Shown here in pieces: positions 39,501 to 47,410 of a stretch of 64,000 nt of DNA. The position numbers and the translations under genes were made by a program. The stretch is taken from assembly GCA_903933915.1 (NCBI GenBank), contig CAIZLW010000244.1:1-64000 (forward strand), in the 5' to 3' direction. The stretch comes from an uncultured beta proteobacterium (GTDB lineage Bacteria; Pseudomonadota; Gammaproteobacteria; Burkholderiales; SG8-41). The stretch's first letter is position 1; the number at the start of each line of letters is the position of its first letter. The notes under the pieces are model-generated. The model had not been told where the DNA came from. It saw nothing but the letters and a program-made list of their open reading frames with translations, and ran no database searches.

Positions 39501-39839
39501 GTCAGTGAGGCCGAAGCGACATTCACCATTGATGTCGGCGAACTGATCAATGTCGACGTAGTGCGCGCCATCCAGTCGCCGGCAGCCGGCGGCATCCGCG
39601 GCGGCAAAACCAAGTTTGACACACTGGCCGGTTCCGTCAGCATCAACAGCGGACGTTACGCCTACAAGCAGTTACAGATGACGTCTGGACCGCTCAACGC
39701 CACCGGCGGGATAAACATCGGCGGCGACGGCTCCATTGCCGGACGCCTCAACGCCGAACTGGGATCGAAAGGCCTGGTCGTCGCCCGCGGCAGCCTCAAC
39801 ATCACCGGCAGCGTAGGCGACCCTCTGCTCCGTCCCTGA
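36591..39839 (+). CDS. Large coiled-coil protein: N-terminal small domain, ~550-600-aa Ala/Glu/Lys/Arg coiled coil, TM helix, AsmA-like C-terminal domain
   Basis: MHPQTVYAKTSKGVLEIKNKTVKLDRDSGNIFLSVDGKSTVAELV...; (A+AEAEA+)n; TM KATLAAVILFVLLACGLGALQLMPMV; C-terminal ...GRLGGGRLKGAAKATWSGDIRIEGEFNLEGGKLQQLLPAY...FDTLAGSVSINSGRYAYKQLQMTSGPLNATGGINIGGDGSIAGRLNAEL. Confidence 0.85.
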   Translation: MHPQTVYAKTSKGVLEIKNKTVKLDRDSGNIFLSVDGKSTVAELVAKNKLEIKAVESILNELTKSGFIKVFSTPAERPAAAKPAGTATPARPAAPTPAAEEEMDLDFTSPEAVAKINAEAESRKLKEEEAKARAQAAAKAALEAKARQQVEAQARAAAEARAKVEAEAKAKADAQAKAAEAARAKAEMEAKAAVDTQVKAAAEARMKVAQEETARAEAESRARAQAEARAKAEAIAKATSEARAKAEAEAQKLAEVEANAHAAAETKAREALEAQMKAMGEALARAQDAAKREAEARVKMEAEIKTRLESERKAVVEAEARAKTAEAAIAEARQMAEEAARAKAAVEARFATQGVDPEAVAKAEAAMKALEEAKARARSEAEARIAAEARAKAEADARQREEEQRKIADEATNKERAEADARSKAELRALQDQARQASKEAERRAEHERLAREEMEAKIAIERRAREEAEAKVAEERELREEAIRKVKVEAEAKARTAVDAAIEIERKKRVEAEVKAAAEIAARTVAERKAREEAERQLEIAQRARADAERLAREAGSGESAQSRQAREDAEVRAKMAEAAVAKAQAQAETERQARAQAEERAKTEAVARVMRENEMRESAEKNVKALVEEELRARAKAEVEADVRYRTEAGERAKTAAADRKLRMESEARDAASSFRSDSKPKSKATLAAVILFVLLACGLGALQLMPMVGYIPGVQQLISQRFNQPVHISNMRYTVYPEQMLRLEKVSIGSVQQIKADMVTIPMMPWTLLSGATEFDSIVANAVVLEPSGVDLLPAMAKASGGNALKLRELRLTGVKVSGIPFDVPMFDAQVSFSGDGSVQKMRLNDSKITINATPKDGGLSLSIEAREWQPPFGPTLQFSDLSISAQVSRQQATLSSIEGRLGGGRLKGAAKATWSGDIRIEGEFNLEGGKLQQLLPAYTRKFSATGNLNTNGSYALQGKSLQTLFDVSEAEATFTIDVGELINVDVVRAIQSPAAGGIRGGKTKFDTLAGSVSINSGRYAYKQLQMTSGPLNATGGINIGGDGSIAGRLNAELGSKGLVVARGSLNITGSVGDPLLRP

Positions 39840-39855
39840 CCAGACAGCAAGCATG

Positions 39856-39887
39856 AAAAAGCCCGCGCCATATGGCGCGGGCTTTTT
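39856..39887. terminator. Perfect-palindrome bidirectional terminator
   Basis: AAAAAGCCCGCGCCATATGGCGCGGGCTTTTT between convergent genes. Confidence 0.95.
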
Positions 39888-39905
39888 GTTGAAACGAACG
39901 GCCGC

Positions 39906-40781
39906 TTAACGCGCTGCGCGCAAGGCGGCAATGCGCTCGTCCAGCGGTGGATGCGACATGAACAGCTTCATCATCGCGCCGCCGCCGGAGATGCCGAGCG
40001 CTGACATTTGCGCCGGCAGCGCCGTCTGCTCATGGTTACCCTTTAGCCGCTCCAGCGCGGCAATCATCTTTTCACGCCCGGCCAGAGAAGCGCCGCCGGC
40101 ATCGGCGCGGAATTCGCGATGGCGGCTGAACCAGGCAACCACCATGCTGGCCAGCACGCCCAGCACCACTTCGGCCACCATCGTGGCAATAAAAAATCCC
40201 ATGCCTTCACCCTTTTCGTTTTTCAGCAGCACCCGGTCGACGATATAGCCGATCACGCGGGAAATGAAAATGACGAAGGTATTGACCACGCCCTGGATCA
40301 GCGTCAGCGTCACCATGTCGCCGTTGGCGACGTGGCTGATTTCGTGCCCGAGCACGGCTTCAGCTTCGTCCTGCGACATGTTGTTGAGCAGGCCGGTGCT
40401 GACCGCGACCAGCGCATTGTTGCGGTTCCAGCCGGTGGCAAACGCGTTGACGTCGGGCGCGTCGTAAATGGCGACTTCCGGCATGCCGATGCCGGCGCGC
40501 TCCGCCTGGCGGCGCACGGTGTCGACCAGCCAGCGTTCGGTAGTGTTGGCCGGCACTTCGATGACGTGAGCACCGGTAGAACGCTTGGCCATCCATTTCG
40601 AAATGAACAGCGAAATGAACGCGCCGCCAAAACCGAACATTGCCGCAAACACCAGCAACCCCTGCAGATTCAGGCCAGTCTCGTTGGTCAGCGCACTGTC
40701 GATGCCCAGCAACTGCATGGTCACGCTGAGCACCGCGAGTATCGCGAAGTTGGTGACGATCAGCAGAAAAACGCGTTTCAT
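39906..40781 (-). CDS. htpX: Protease HtpX
   Basis: [26 protein letters not shown]...[39 protein letters not shown]. Confidence 0.97.
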   Translation of the reverse strand: MKRVFLLIVTNFAILAVLSVTMQLLGIDSALTNETGLNLQGLLVFAAMFGFGGAFISLFISKWMAKRSTGAHVIEVPANTTERWLVDTVRRQAERAGIGMPEVAIYDAPDVNAFATGWNRNNALVAVSTGLLNNMSQDEAEAVLGHEISHVANGDMVTLTLIQGVVNTFVIFISRVIGYIVDRVLLKNEKGEGMGFFIATMVAEVVLGVLASMVVAWFSRHREFRADAGGASLAGREKMIAALERLKGNHEQTALPAQMSALGISGGGAMMKLFMSHPPLDERIAALRAAR

Positions 40782-40867
40782 AGTTTTATCGAATCCCCGT
40801 AAGGTTGAACACGGACGTTAGATGATGGCGAATGGCGCAAGTTCAAGTCCTGGCGCGCCACCCCAGG

Positions 40868-40904
40868 TAAATTATAAATATTTGATTATTAATGGTATTT
40901 TTTA
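40868..40904 (-). repeat. AT-rich dispersed repeat, copy H (between dtd and htpX)
   Basis: Plus strand TAAATTATAAATATTTGATTATTAATGGTATTTTTTA; shares TAAATTAT and TTGATTATTAAT with copy C. Confidence 0.65.
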
Positions 40905-40951
40905 GCGGCTGCCGCCCACTCCAGGACAAGGGGCAGCGCCGCGATATTACC

Positions 40952-41401
40952 TCAAGCGCCGGCGCCGACCTGTAACCAGAACGTCACCGGGCCGTCGTTG
41001 GTCAGCGTGACTTTCATGTCGGCGCCAAAGCGGCCTTGTGCCACTGGCGCATGCAGACCCTGCGCCCGCAGCCACAGATGATCAAACAGCATCCGCCCCT
41101 GCTCCGGCGGCGCCGCGCTGGAAAAACTGGGTCGCAAACCTTTACGGGTATCGGCCGCCAGTGTGAACTGGGGTACCAGCAGCACGCCGCCGCCGACATC
41201 GCGCACCGACAGATTCATTTTCCCGGCGGCGTCACTGAACACGCGGTAACTGAGCAGCCGCTCCAGCAGACGGTCAGCTTCATTCGTCGTATCACCCGAC
41301 TCGACCCCCACCAGCACCAGCAGTCCGTGCTCAATCGCGCCCACGGTCTCGCCATCGACCACAACACGCGCTGAACTCACCCGCTGCAATAATGCAATCA
41401 T
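40952..41401 (-). CDS. dtd: D-aminoacyl-tRNA deacylase
   Basis: [38 protein letters not shown]...[31 protein letters not shown]...[21 protein letters not shown]. Confidence 0.97.
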   Translation of the reverse strand: MIALLQRVSSARVVVDGETVGAIEHGLLVLVGVESGDTTNEADRLLERLLSYRVFSDAAGKMNLSVRDVGGGVLLVPQFTLAADTRKGLRPSFSSAAPPEQGRMLFDHLWLRAQGLHAPVAQGRFGADMKVTLTNDGPVTFWLQVGAGA

Positions 41402-41422
41402 CGCACTGTCCTCATCATCCAG

Positions 41423-42217
41423 TCACCGCCGCGCATCGCGTCCCGGCCGGAAATAACCGGTATCGTCGTAATACCCGGCCTTGGCGTTGTCGACCCACCA
41501 GCCGGGCACGCCCAATACCGGTACCGGCGCCAGATGTCGCGTCGTCTGCAAGGCCTGCGGATCGGCCAGCAGATTCGCCAGCCGTCCATCCACCGAACGC
41601 AGCAGTGCCGGCATCGGCAACACCAGCAGTTCGACATCAATGTCCAGCAACAACGCATGGCCGGTCAGTCCTCGATACGGCGCCAGCACTTTTTCGCACA
41701 GGGCGTGGCCAAAGGGCAAAAAGCGCATGGCGTCGGTCACCGCGGCCCGCTGCTCCCAGAACAACGGCTTCCAGCGAAAATCACGGATCAGCTGCAGCAG
41801 CGCAGGCTGCGCCGACAACACCACCAGGCCGCTCTCGTCGAACAGCGTCAGCGCATCGCGAACAGCGCCGCGGCCAGCGCTGGCGTCGGCTGCCCAGGCC
41901 GCATGATGCCGGGCATTCAGCGCAGCCTTGGTCTGCGGAAAAGCCAGCCACGCCAGAACGTTGAACAGGTCATGCCAGTTGCGCTCGCGGCATTCCAGTT
42001 CGCCGCAATCGTAAACGCGGATTTCATAAGGCAGCTTGCCGCCCGCGGCCACCAGTTGCAGCGGCCGGCCCGAAGCCACGCGCACGCCGGCATCGTCGAA
42101 CAGGCGCTGCAGCACGCCAAGATCCGGCCAGTCGTTTCCGTCCATCCGTCCCGCCGATTCGCGCAGCGGCAGCAGCAAGGGGTGCGCTTGCGCAAAGGCG
42201 GCGTTCCATTTGTCCAT
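41423..42217 (-). CDS. DUF3025 domain-containing protein
   Basis: LPYEIRVYDCGELECRERNWHDLFNVLAWLAFPQTKAALNARH; DUF3025 signature. Confidence 0.85.
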   Translation of the reverse strand: MDKWNAAFAQAHPLLLPLRESAGRMDGNDWPDLGVLQRLFDDAGVRVASGRPLQLVAAGGKLPYEIRVYDCGELECRERNWHDLFNVLAWLAFPQTKAALNARHHAAWAADASAGRGAVRDALTLFDESGLVVLSAQPALLQLIRDFRWKPLFWEQRAAVTDAMRFLPFGHALCEKVLAPYRGLTGHALLLDIDVELLVLPMPALLRSVDGRLANLLADPQALQTTRHLAPVPVLGVPGWWVDNAKAGYYDDTGYFRPGRDARR

Positions 42218-42447
42218 GACCGGAGTGTACGACGCGGCGCCGCACGATCCGTTTAACTTTCAAGTAAAATAAAATATTGGCAAAACAGTTTCCCACAACC
42301 CGTTTTGCGTTCCCGGCACCAGGTCATCAGGATAGTGCGGGCCGCACGGATTTCTTGGATACCCAGTCGCGGGGTTTGACGTCTGCACTGGCAATCACCG
42401 ATCATGTCGCCACCCTGCTGTCCTGAACAAAGTTGCGAACAACAACA

Positions 42448-43251
42448 ATGACCGCAAATACCACATATCGCACTACAGCCCAAGGCGCCGCAGAAGTTGC
42501 CGCGAAACCGGGCAAGCTGAAACCCGGATTAAAAGGCCTGCTGGCCGCAGTGGGTGAAAAAGCGTCCGCAGAAAGTCTTCGCGTCAAATTCCCGCGCGCC
42601 GGCGACCTCGAGGCCGCCCTCGCCCAACTCGCCCGCGACGGCTATGTCGAACCGCTGCCTGCAACACCACCGAAAGCGGCGCCACAACCCGCCGTAGCCG
42701 CAGCACCCGCAGGGTCGCTGGAAAACCTGTTCAACGAAAAACCGAAGGAACCGACGATCCATCAACTGAAGATGGCCGAGGGCACGATCTCCGGTGCACG
42801 CCGGTTGAAGGCAGGTTACCAGATCAGCATCGTCAACCGTCCGGGACGGCCGCTGCTGCCGCGGGGTGGCGCCGGCCAGAAGCATGTCGTGCTGGTCATC
42901 GACGGCCATGAAGCGGAAGCACTGGAAACCGCGCGCGGCATGATGCTCGGCGGGTTTGAAGTGCGCGGGGCCGGCACCAAAACCGAAATCGTCGCCGCGC
43001 TGGGCAAACAACCGCTGCCTGACCTGATCATCATGGATGTCGACCTGCCCGATGCCGTCGGCCTCGACCTGTTGGGCAAGTTCCGCGAACACGACGAACT
43101 GAAAGACACGCCGATCATCGTGGTGACCGCACGCGCCGAACGCGACGACATCGTCGCCGCACTGGCCTACGGCGCCACCGGCTATCTGAACAAACCGATC
43201 AAGGCCGAAGCCCTGCTCCGTCACGTCAAGGACGCGCTGGGCATTCCCTGA
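42448..43251 (+). CDS. Response regulator with N-terminal accessory domain
   Basis: Receiver domain HVVLVIDGHEAEALETARGMMLGGFEVRGAGT...LPDLIIMDVDLPDAVGLDLLGKFR...TPIIVVTARAERDDIVAALAYGATGYLNKPIKAEALL; N-terminal TYRTTAQGAAEVAAKPGKLKPGLKGLLAAVGEKASAE.... Confidence 0.9.
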   Translation: MTANTTYRTTAQGAAEVAAKPGKLKPGLKGLLAAVGEKASAESLRVKFPRAGDLEAALAQLARDGYVEPLPATPPKAAPQPAVAAAPAGSLENLFNEKPKEPTIHQLKMAEGTISGARRLKAGYQISIVNRPGRPLLPRGGAGQKHVVLVIDGHEAEALETARGMMLGGFEVRGAGTKTEIVAALGKQPLPDLIIMDVDLPDAVGLDLLGKFREHDELKDTPIIVVTARAERDDIVAALAYGATGYLNKPIKAEALLRHVKDALGIP

Positions 43252-43266
43252 CCGGTAGCACCACGC

Positions 43267-44073
43267 TCAGCAGCCGAGCAGCTGCTTGATTTGCGGCAGC
43301 ATCAGCTCCGTCGCCAGCCGACCTTCTTCGATAGATTCCGCCGCTCGGTGGTAATCCAGTGAGCCCATATCCCCCAGACGCGGCATGATCAGCGCGTCCG
43401 CCGGTTCACCGGCGAGACGGCTGCGGGTAATCCGCACCTGCATGATGTTGATGCTTTCCGTCAGCACCTCGATCATATTCGGCTCACGGCTTTTTGCGGT
43501 GCTGCGCACATGTCGACCGGCGAGGCCGGAACCCAGATCAACAGCGATGACAAAATCCGCACCCATCGCCCGGCACAACGACACCGGCACCGGATTGACC
43601 AACGCACCGTCAACCAGCAGATGCCCGTCGCGTTCGCAAGGCGTAAATAAGCCCGGCAGCGCGATGGAAGCACGCACCACATCGACGACGCGACCTTCGC
43701 GCAGCCAGATTTCGCGACCGCTTCGCAGATCGGTTGCGACTGCGCCAAAAGGCAAAGCCAGCTCTTCCACTTCGGTTTCTAGCAGGTTATCTTGCAGATA
43801 ACTGATCAGCTTCGCACCCTTGAGAAATCCGCCGTTGAAGCTGATGTCAAAAAACCCCAGTACCTTGCGCCAGGTCAGGCTCAACACCCATTCCTCCAGC
43901 GCATCCAGGCCGCCGTTGGCGTAAACCGCACCGACCAGCGCCCCGATCGATGCACCGCAGACGATTTGTGGCCGGATACCCGCCTGTTCCAGCGCGCGCA
44001 GTACGCCGATATGCGCCCAGCCGCGAGCTGAACCCGCGCCAAGGACAATGCCGATTTTCAGATCTGTTTTCAT
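43267..44073 (-). CDS. Patatin-like phospholipase family protein (RssA-like)
   Basis: IGIVLGAGSARGWAHIGVLRALEQAGIRPQIVCGASIGALVGAVYANG...LVDGALVNPVPVSLCRAMGADFVIAVDLGSG. Confidence 0.95.
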   Translation of the reverse strand: MKTDLKIGIVLGAGSARGWAHIGVLRALEQAGIRPQIVCGASIGALVGAVYANGGLDALEEWVLSLTWRKVLGFFDISFNGGFLKGAKLISYLQDNLLETEVEELALPFGAVATDLRSGREIWLREGRVVDVVRASIALPGLFTPCERDGHLLVDGALVNPVPVSLCRAMGADFVIAVDLGSGLAGRHVRSTAKSREPNMIEVLTESINIMQVRITRSRLAGEPADALIMPRLGDMGSLDYHRAAESIEEGRLATELMLPQIKQLLGC

Positions 44074-44118
44074 TTTCGCAATAAAATCATAATGTTATTG
44101 CAAAGCTACGACTGCGGA

Positions 44119-45099
44119 TCAGCCCATCCAGCGCAACGGCGGTTCATCCAGCGCCGCCGCCTGCTCGCGCAGCGACAGGATGTGATCCTGCCAGTAATGC
44201 TGGGTATTGAAATACGGAAAGCTTGCCGGGAAGGCCGGATCATCCCAGCGCCGCGCCAGCCAGCCGGCGTAATGCACGATGCGCAGCGTGCGCAGCGCTT
44301 CAATCAGCATCAGCTCGGCCGCATCGAATTCGCGGAATTCAGAGTAGCCTTCCAGCACCGATATCAACTGCGTCTGCTGCGACTTGCGGTCGCCCGACAG
44401 GCACATCCACAAATCCTGCACCGCCGGCCCCATGCGCGCATCGTCAAGGTCGACAAAATGCGGGCCCTCGTCGGTCCACAACACATTACCGGCATGGCAG
44501 TCGCCGTGCAGCCGGATCTGGCGCAACGCGCCGGCATCGGCCCAGCGCCGCTCGATGCGTTCAACCACATCCTCGGCGACGCTGGCGTAGGTGTCGTACA
44601 GATCATCCGGCACAAAATCGCTGTCGAGTATGAACTGCACCGGCTCGTAGGCGAAGGATTCGATGTCCAGCGTCGGGCGATGTTCAAAGGGCTTGGTCGC
44701 CCCCACCGCATGAATGCGCGCAATGAAGCGCCCCATCCACTGCAAGGTCTCCGGATCATCCAGCTCCGGCGTGCGCCCGCCGCGGCGCGGCGTCAGCGCA
44801 AACTGGAAGCCACCGTGTTCATGCAGCGTACGGCCGTTGAACACCAGCGGTGCCACCACCGGCAACTCGCGGGCGGCGAGTTCAGCGGCAAAATCATGTT
44901 CTTCCTGGATCGCCGCACTGCTCCAGCGTTGCGGCCGGTAGAACTTGGCAACCACCGACACGCCGTCCTCCAGCCACACCTGGTAGACGCGATTTTCATA
45001 ACTGTTGAGCCCCTGCAAGCGGCCATCGCAGCGCAGGCCGCAGCAGGATTCGATGGCGTCAAGTATGAGTTCGGGATTCAGTGCGGCATAGGGTTTCAT
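44119..45099 (-). CDS. srkA: Stress response serine/threonine protein kinase SrkA/YihE (RdoA)
   Basis: GLNSYENRVYQVWLEDGVSVVAKFYRPQRWSSAAIQEEHDFAAEL...RLHGDCHAGNVLWTDEGPHFVDLDDARMGPAVQDLWM. Confidence 0.95.
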   Translation of the reverse strand: MKPYAALNPELILDAIESCCGLRCDGRLQGLNSYENRVYQVWLEDGVSVVAKFYRPQRWSSAAIQEEHDFAAELAARELPVVAPLVFNGRTLHEHGGFQFALTPRRGGRTPELDDPETLQWMGRFIARIHAVGATKPFEHRPTLDIESFAYEPVQFILDSDFVPDDLYDTYASVAEDVVERIERRWADAGALRQIRLHGDCHAGNVLWTDEGPHFVDLDDARMGPAVQDLWMCLSGDRKSQQTQLISVLEGYSEFREFDAAELMLIEALRTLRIVHYAGWLARRWDDPAFPASFPYFNTQHYWQDHILSLREQAAALDEPPLRWMG

Positions 45100-45155
45100 G
45101 GCGCGCACTGTAGCAGTTTCGGAATTGCAGGCTGCGAAAGACCCGCTTTTCGTAG

Positions 45156-45187
45156 GGCGGATTAGGCGCGAAGCGCCGTTATCCGCC
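45156..45187. repeat. Short imperfect palindrome, possible REP-like repeat
   Basis: GGCGGATTAGGCGCGAAGCGCCGTTATCCGCC: outer arms GGCGGAT/ATCCGCC, inner arms GGCGC/GCGCC, loop GAA. Confidence 0.6.
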
Positions 45188-45260
45188 AGATAATTACGCA
45201 GCGAAAAGTCACATGCTGCGGAGCAAGCCCTCTTGGGGGGCGGCTTGGACTAAAGAAAAT

Positions 45261-46346
45261 TCAATGCCGCGCAGGCTCCCGCCCCAAGCTCTCCAGCATC
45301 CTTCCCGCCACAAACACCGACCCGCCCGCCAAGCGCTCCGGCAACACTTGCTGAAGCACCGTCACTGCAGGCACGCGACATTCGGCGAGCACGGCCTGAA
45401 ACAGTTGCGAGACTTCAGCCGCGTCATCCTGGGGCTGCAGCGGCCAGGCAAATCCTTCGAACAGTGAATCGTCAAACGGCGTGCTCAGGCTCAGCCGCAG
45501 TTCTCCGGCACCGTTGTCGAGCTTGTGCGATGACAGCACGGCTTCGGGATCGCCGACAGCCATACGGAATTTGCGCAGCGTGTTGCCGAGGAACAGGCTC
45601 AGCGCGGCTTCGAGCTGGGCACGGCGGCCGGCGTGGACTGCCGTCAGCAAAGGCTGCGGCGGACGCGGCATCGGCAGGATTTCGAGACCGGACTGGGCAA
45701 GCTGACGCGCGAGTTCCTTGGTCATCGCCATGCCCCAGGTGCCGATATTGGACGCCGACTCAAGGAAGGACGGCAGATGCTGCGGCGTGATGCCGGCGCC
45801 GGTGATGAACCGCAGATGCACCTGTTCGCGGCTGCCTGCAACCTGGATCGGTTCCGGCTGCAGCGCATCCAGCGGCGCGCGCTGCGCGGGATCACCGGCA
45901 GCGCGCCACAGCGCCGAGGGTGACAGGGCATCCAGCGCTTCGGCGCTGACCAGCGCATTGCCAAGGCCGAAGTTGCGGGTGACGCCGACTGCGCCGTGCT
46001 GTTCGAGTAATCCGCGCAGCACATGCACTTCGGGCAACGCACCCTGCACGGTGCAGGGTTTGCGCGCACCGGCAACGATCACCAGCGGAATGGCAAAAAA
46101 ACGCAGGCCGATGCCTTCGCCCTGTGCATCGAGTGCGGCCGCGAGCAGACGCGCGACGCGCTGCGCGCGGGCCGGCGGTTGCACGGCCAGTGCGGTGCGG
46201 ATGCCGGCGTCGTCTCCCGCTTCCAGTGCATGCTGCAGCGCCGTGCGTAGCGCGGCATCATCAGCCTGTTGGGCCGCCTCAAGCAGCGGGTGTTTTCCAG
46301 CTAAGAGCGTCTCTCGCGGGTCCGGCAGTGTTTCAGTGTTGCTCAT
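45261..46346 (-). CDS. Conserved hypothetical protein
   Basis: Long ORF with coding-like composition: MSNTETLPDPRETLLAGKHPLLEAAQQADDAALRTALQHALEAGDDAG... Confidence 0.65.
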   Translation of the reverse strand: MSNTETLPDPRETLLAGKHPLLEAAQQADDAALRTALQHALEAGDDAGIRTALAVQPPARAQRVARLLAAALDAQGEGIGLRFFAIPLVIVAGARKPCTVQGALPEVHVLRGLLEQHGAVGVTRNFGLGNALVSAEALDALSPSALWRAAGDPAQRAPLDALQPEPIQVAGSREQVHLRFITGAGITPQHLPSFLESASNIGTWGMAMTKELARQLAQSGLEILPMPRPPQPLLTAVHAGRRAQLEAALSLFLGNTLRKFRMAVGDPEAVLSSHKLDNGAGELRLSLSTPFDDSLFEGFAWPLQPQDDAAEVSQLFQAVLAECRVPAVTVLQQVLPERLAGGSVFVAGRMLESLGREPARH

Positions 46347-46357
46347 TCGACTTTCGT

Positions 46358-47368
46358 TCAATCTACCTTTGCTCCCGAGGCTTTGACGGCCTTGCCCCAT
46401 TTATCCAGTTCGCTGCGGATGTAGGCGGTGAATTGCGCCGGTGTGTCGCCGACGAATTCAGCGCCTTCGGCAATCATGCGATCACGCAGATCCGGCGCCT
46501 GCAAAGCCTTGGTCGACTCCGCGTGCAGCTTGGTAATGATCGCCTGCGGCGTGCCGGTCGGCACGGCCATGCCAAACCAGGAGCCGGTTTCAAATCCCTT
46601 GAGGCCCTGTTCATCCAGCGTCGGAATATCTTTTGCGGCATCGACGCGTTTGAGGCTGGTGACACCCAACGCGCGCAAGCGGTTGGAACGGGCATGCGGC
46701 AGCGTCGACACCATCGCGCCAAAATAGACTTCGATGTGCCCAGCAATGATGTCGGCAATCGCCGGCGTCGCGCCCTTGTACGGCACATGAATCATTTTCA
46801 CGCCGGCCATAGTCTTGAAAATTTCTCCGGCGAGGTGATGCGGACTGCCGATGCCAGTGGAACCGTGACGCAGCGAATTCGGATTGGCCTTGGCGATGGC
46901 GATCAGTTCTTTGGCATTCTTCGCCGGCAGCGACGGATGCACGACAACAATGCCCGGAACCTTGGCGAAATTGGTGACATAGGCAAAATCCTTGAGCATG
47001 TCGTAACCGAGTTTCGGATACAGCGTCGGATTGATCGCATTGGCCACGGTCGGCATGAACAGCGTGTAGCCGTCGGCCGGCGCACGCGCGCCCAGTTCGG
47101 TACCGATGTTGGTGCCGGCGCCAGCCCGGTTGTCGACAATCACCTGCTGCCCCCAGGCTGCCGCCAGTTTCTGGCCGACGGCACGCGCCAGCATGTCGGC
47201 CGTGCCGCCGGGGGTATAACCGACGATGTAACGAATCGAGCGCGACGGGTAATTCGCCGCAGCGTCCTGCGCCAGAGCCCCATTCGGAACCGCTGCTACA
47301 GTGCCGGCCACCAGCATCACCGCAAAAGTATTATTTAAGTATTTGTTTTTAAATGATTTTTTATACAT
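46358..47368 (-). CDS. Bug/TctC family substrate-binding protein
   Basis: YPSRSIRYIVGYTPGGTADMLARAVGQKLAAAWGQQVIVDNRAGAGTNIGTELGARAPADGYTLFM. Confidence 0.92.
   Translation of the reverse strand: MYKKSFKNKYLNNTFAVMLVAGTVAAVPNGALAQDAAANYPSRSIRYIVGYTPGGTADMLARAVGQKLAAAWGQQVIVDNRAGAGTNIGTELGARAPADGYTLFMPTVANAINPTLYPKLGYDMLKDFAYVTNFAKVPGIVVVHPSLPAKNAKELIAIAKANPNSLRHGSTGIGSPHHLAGEIFKTMAGVKMIHVPYKGATPAIADIIAGHIEVYFGAMVSTLPHARSNRLRALGVTSLKRVDAAKDIPTLDEQGLKGFETGSWFGMAVPTGTPQAIITKLHAESTKALQAPDLRDRMIAEGAEFVGDTPAQFTAYIRSELDKWGKAVKASGAKVD
47336..47365 (-). repeat. AT-rich dispersed repeat, copy E (N-terminal codons of a Bug protein)
   Basis: Minus strand AAAAAATCATTTAAAAACAAATACTTA; identical 15-mer AAAAACAAATACTTA to copy B. 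Confidence 0.7.
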
Positions 47369-47410
47369 TCTTCCTCCCAGTTACAACCGCCGGTCATTGC
47401 CGGCAAATCG

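Noticed and set aside
46124-47338. 404-aa plus-strand ORF
   Set aside because: Antisense to a Bug gene and its neighbour.
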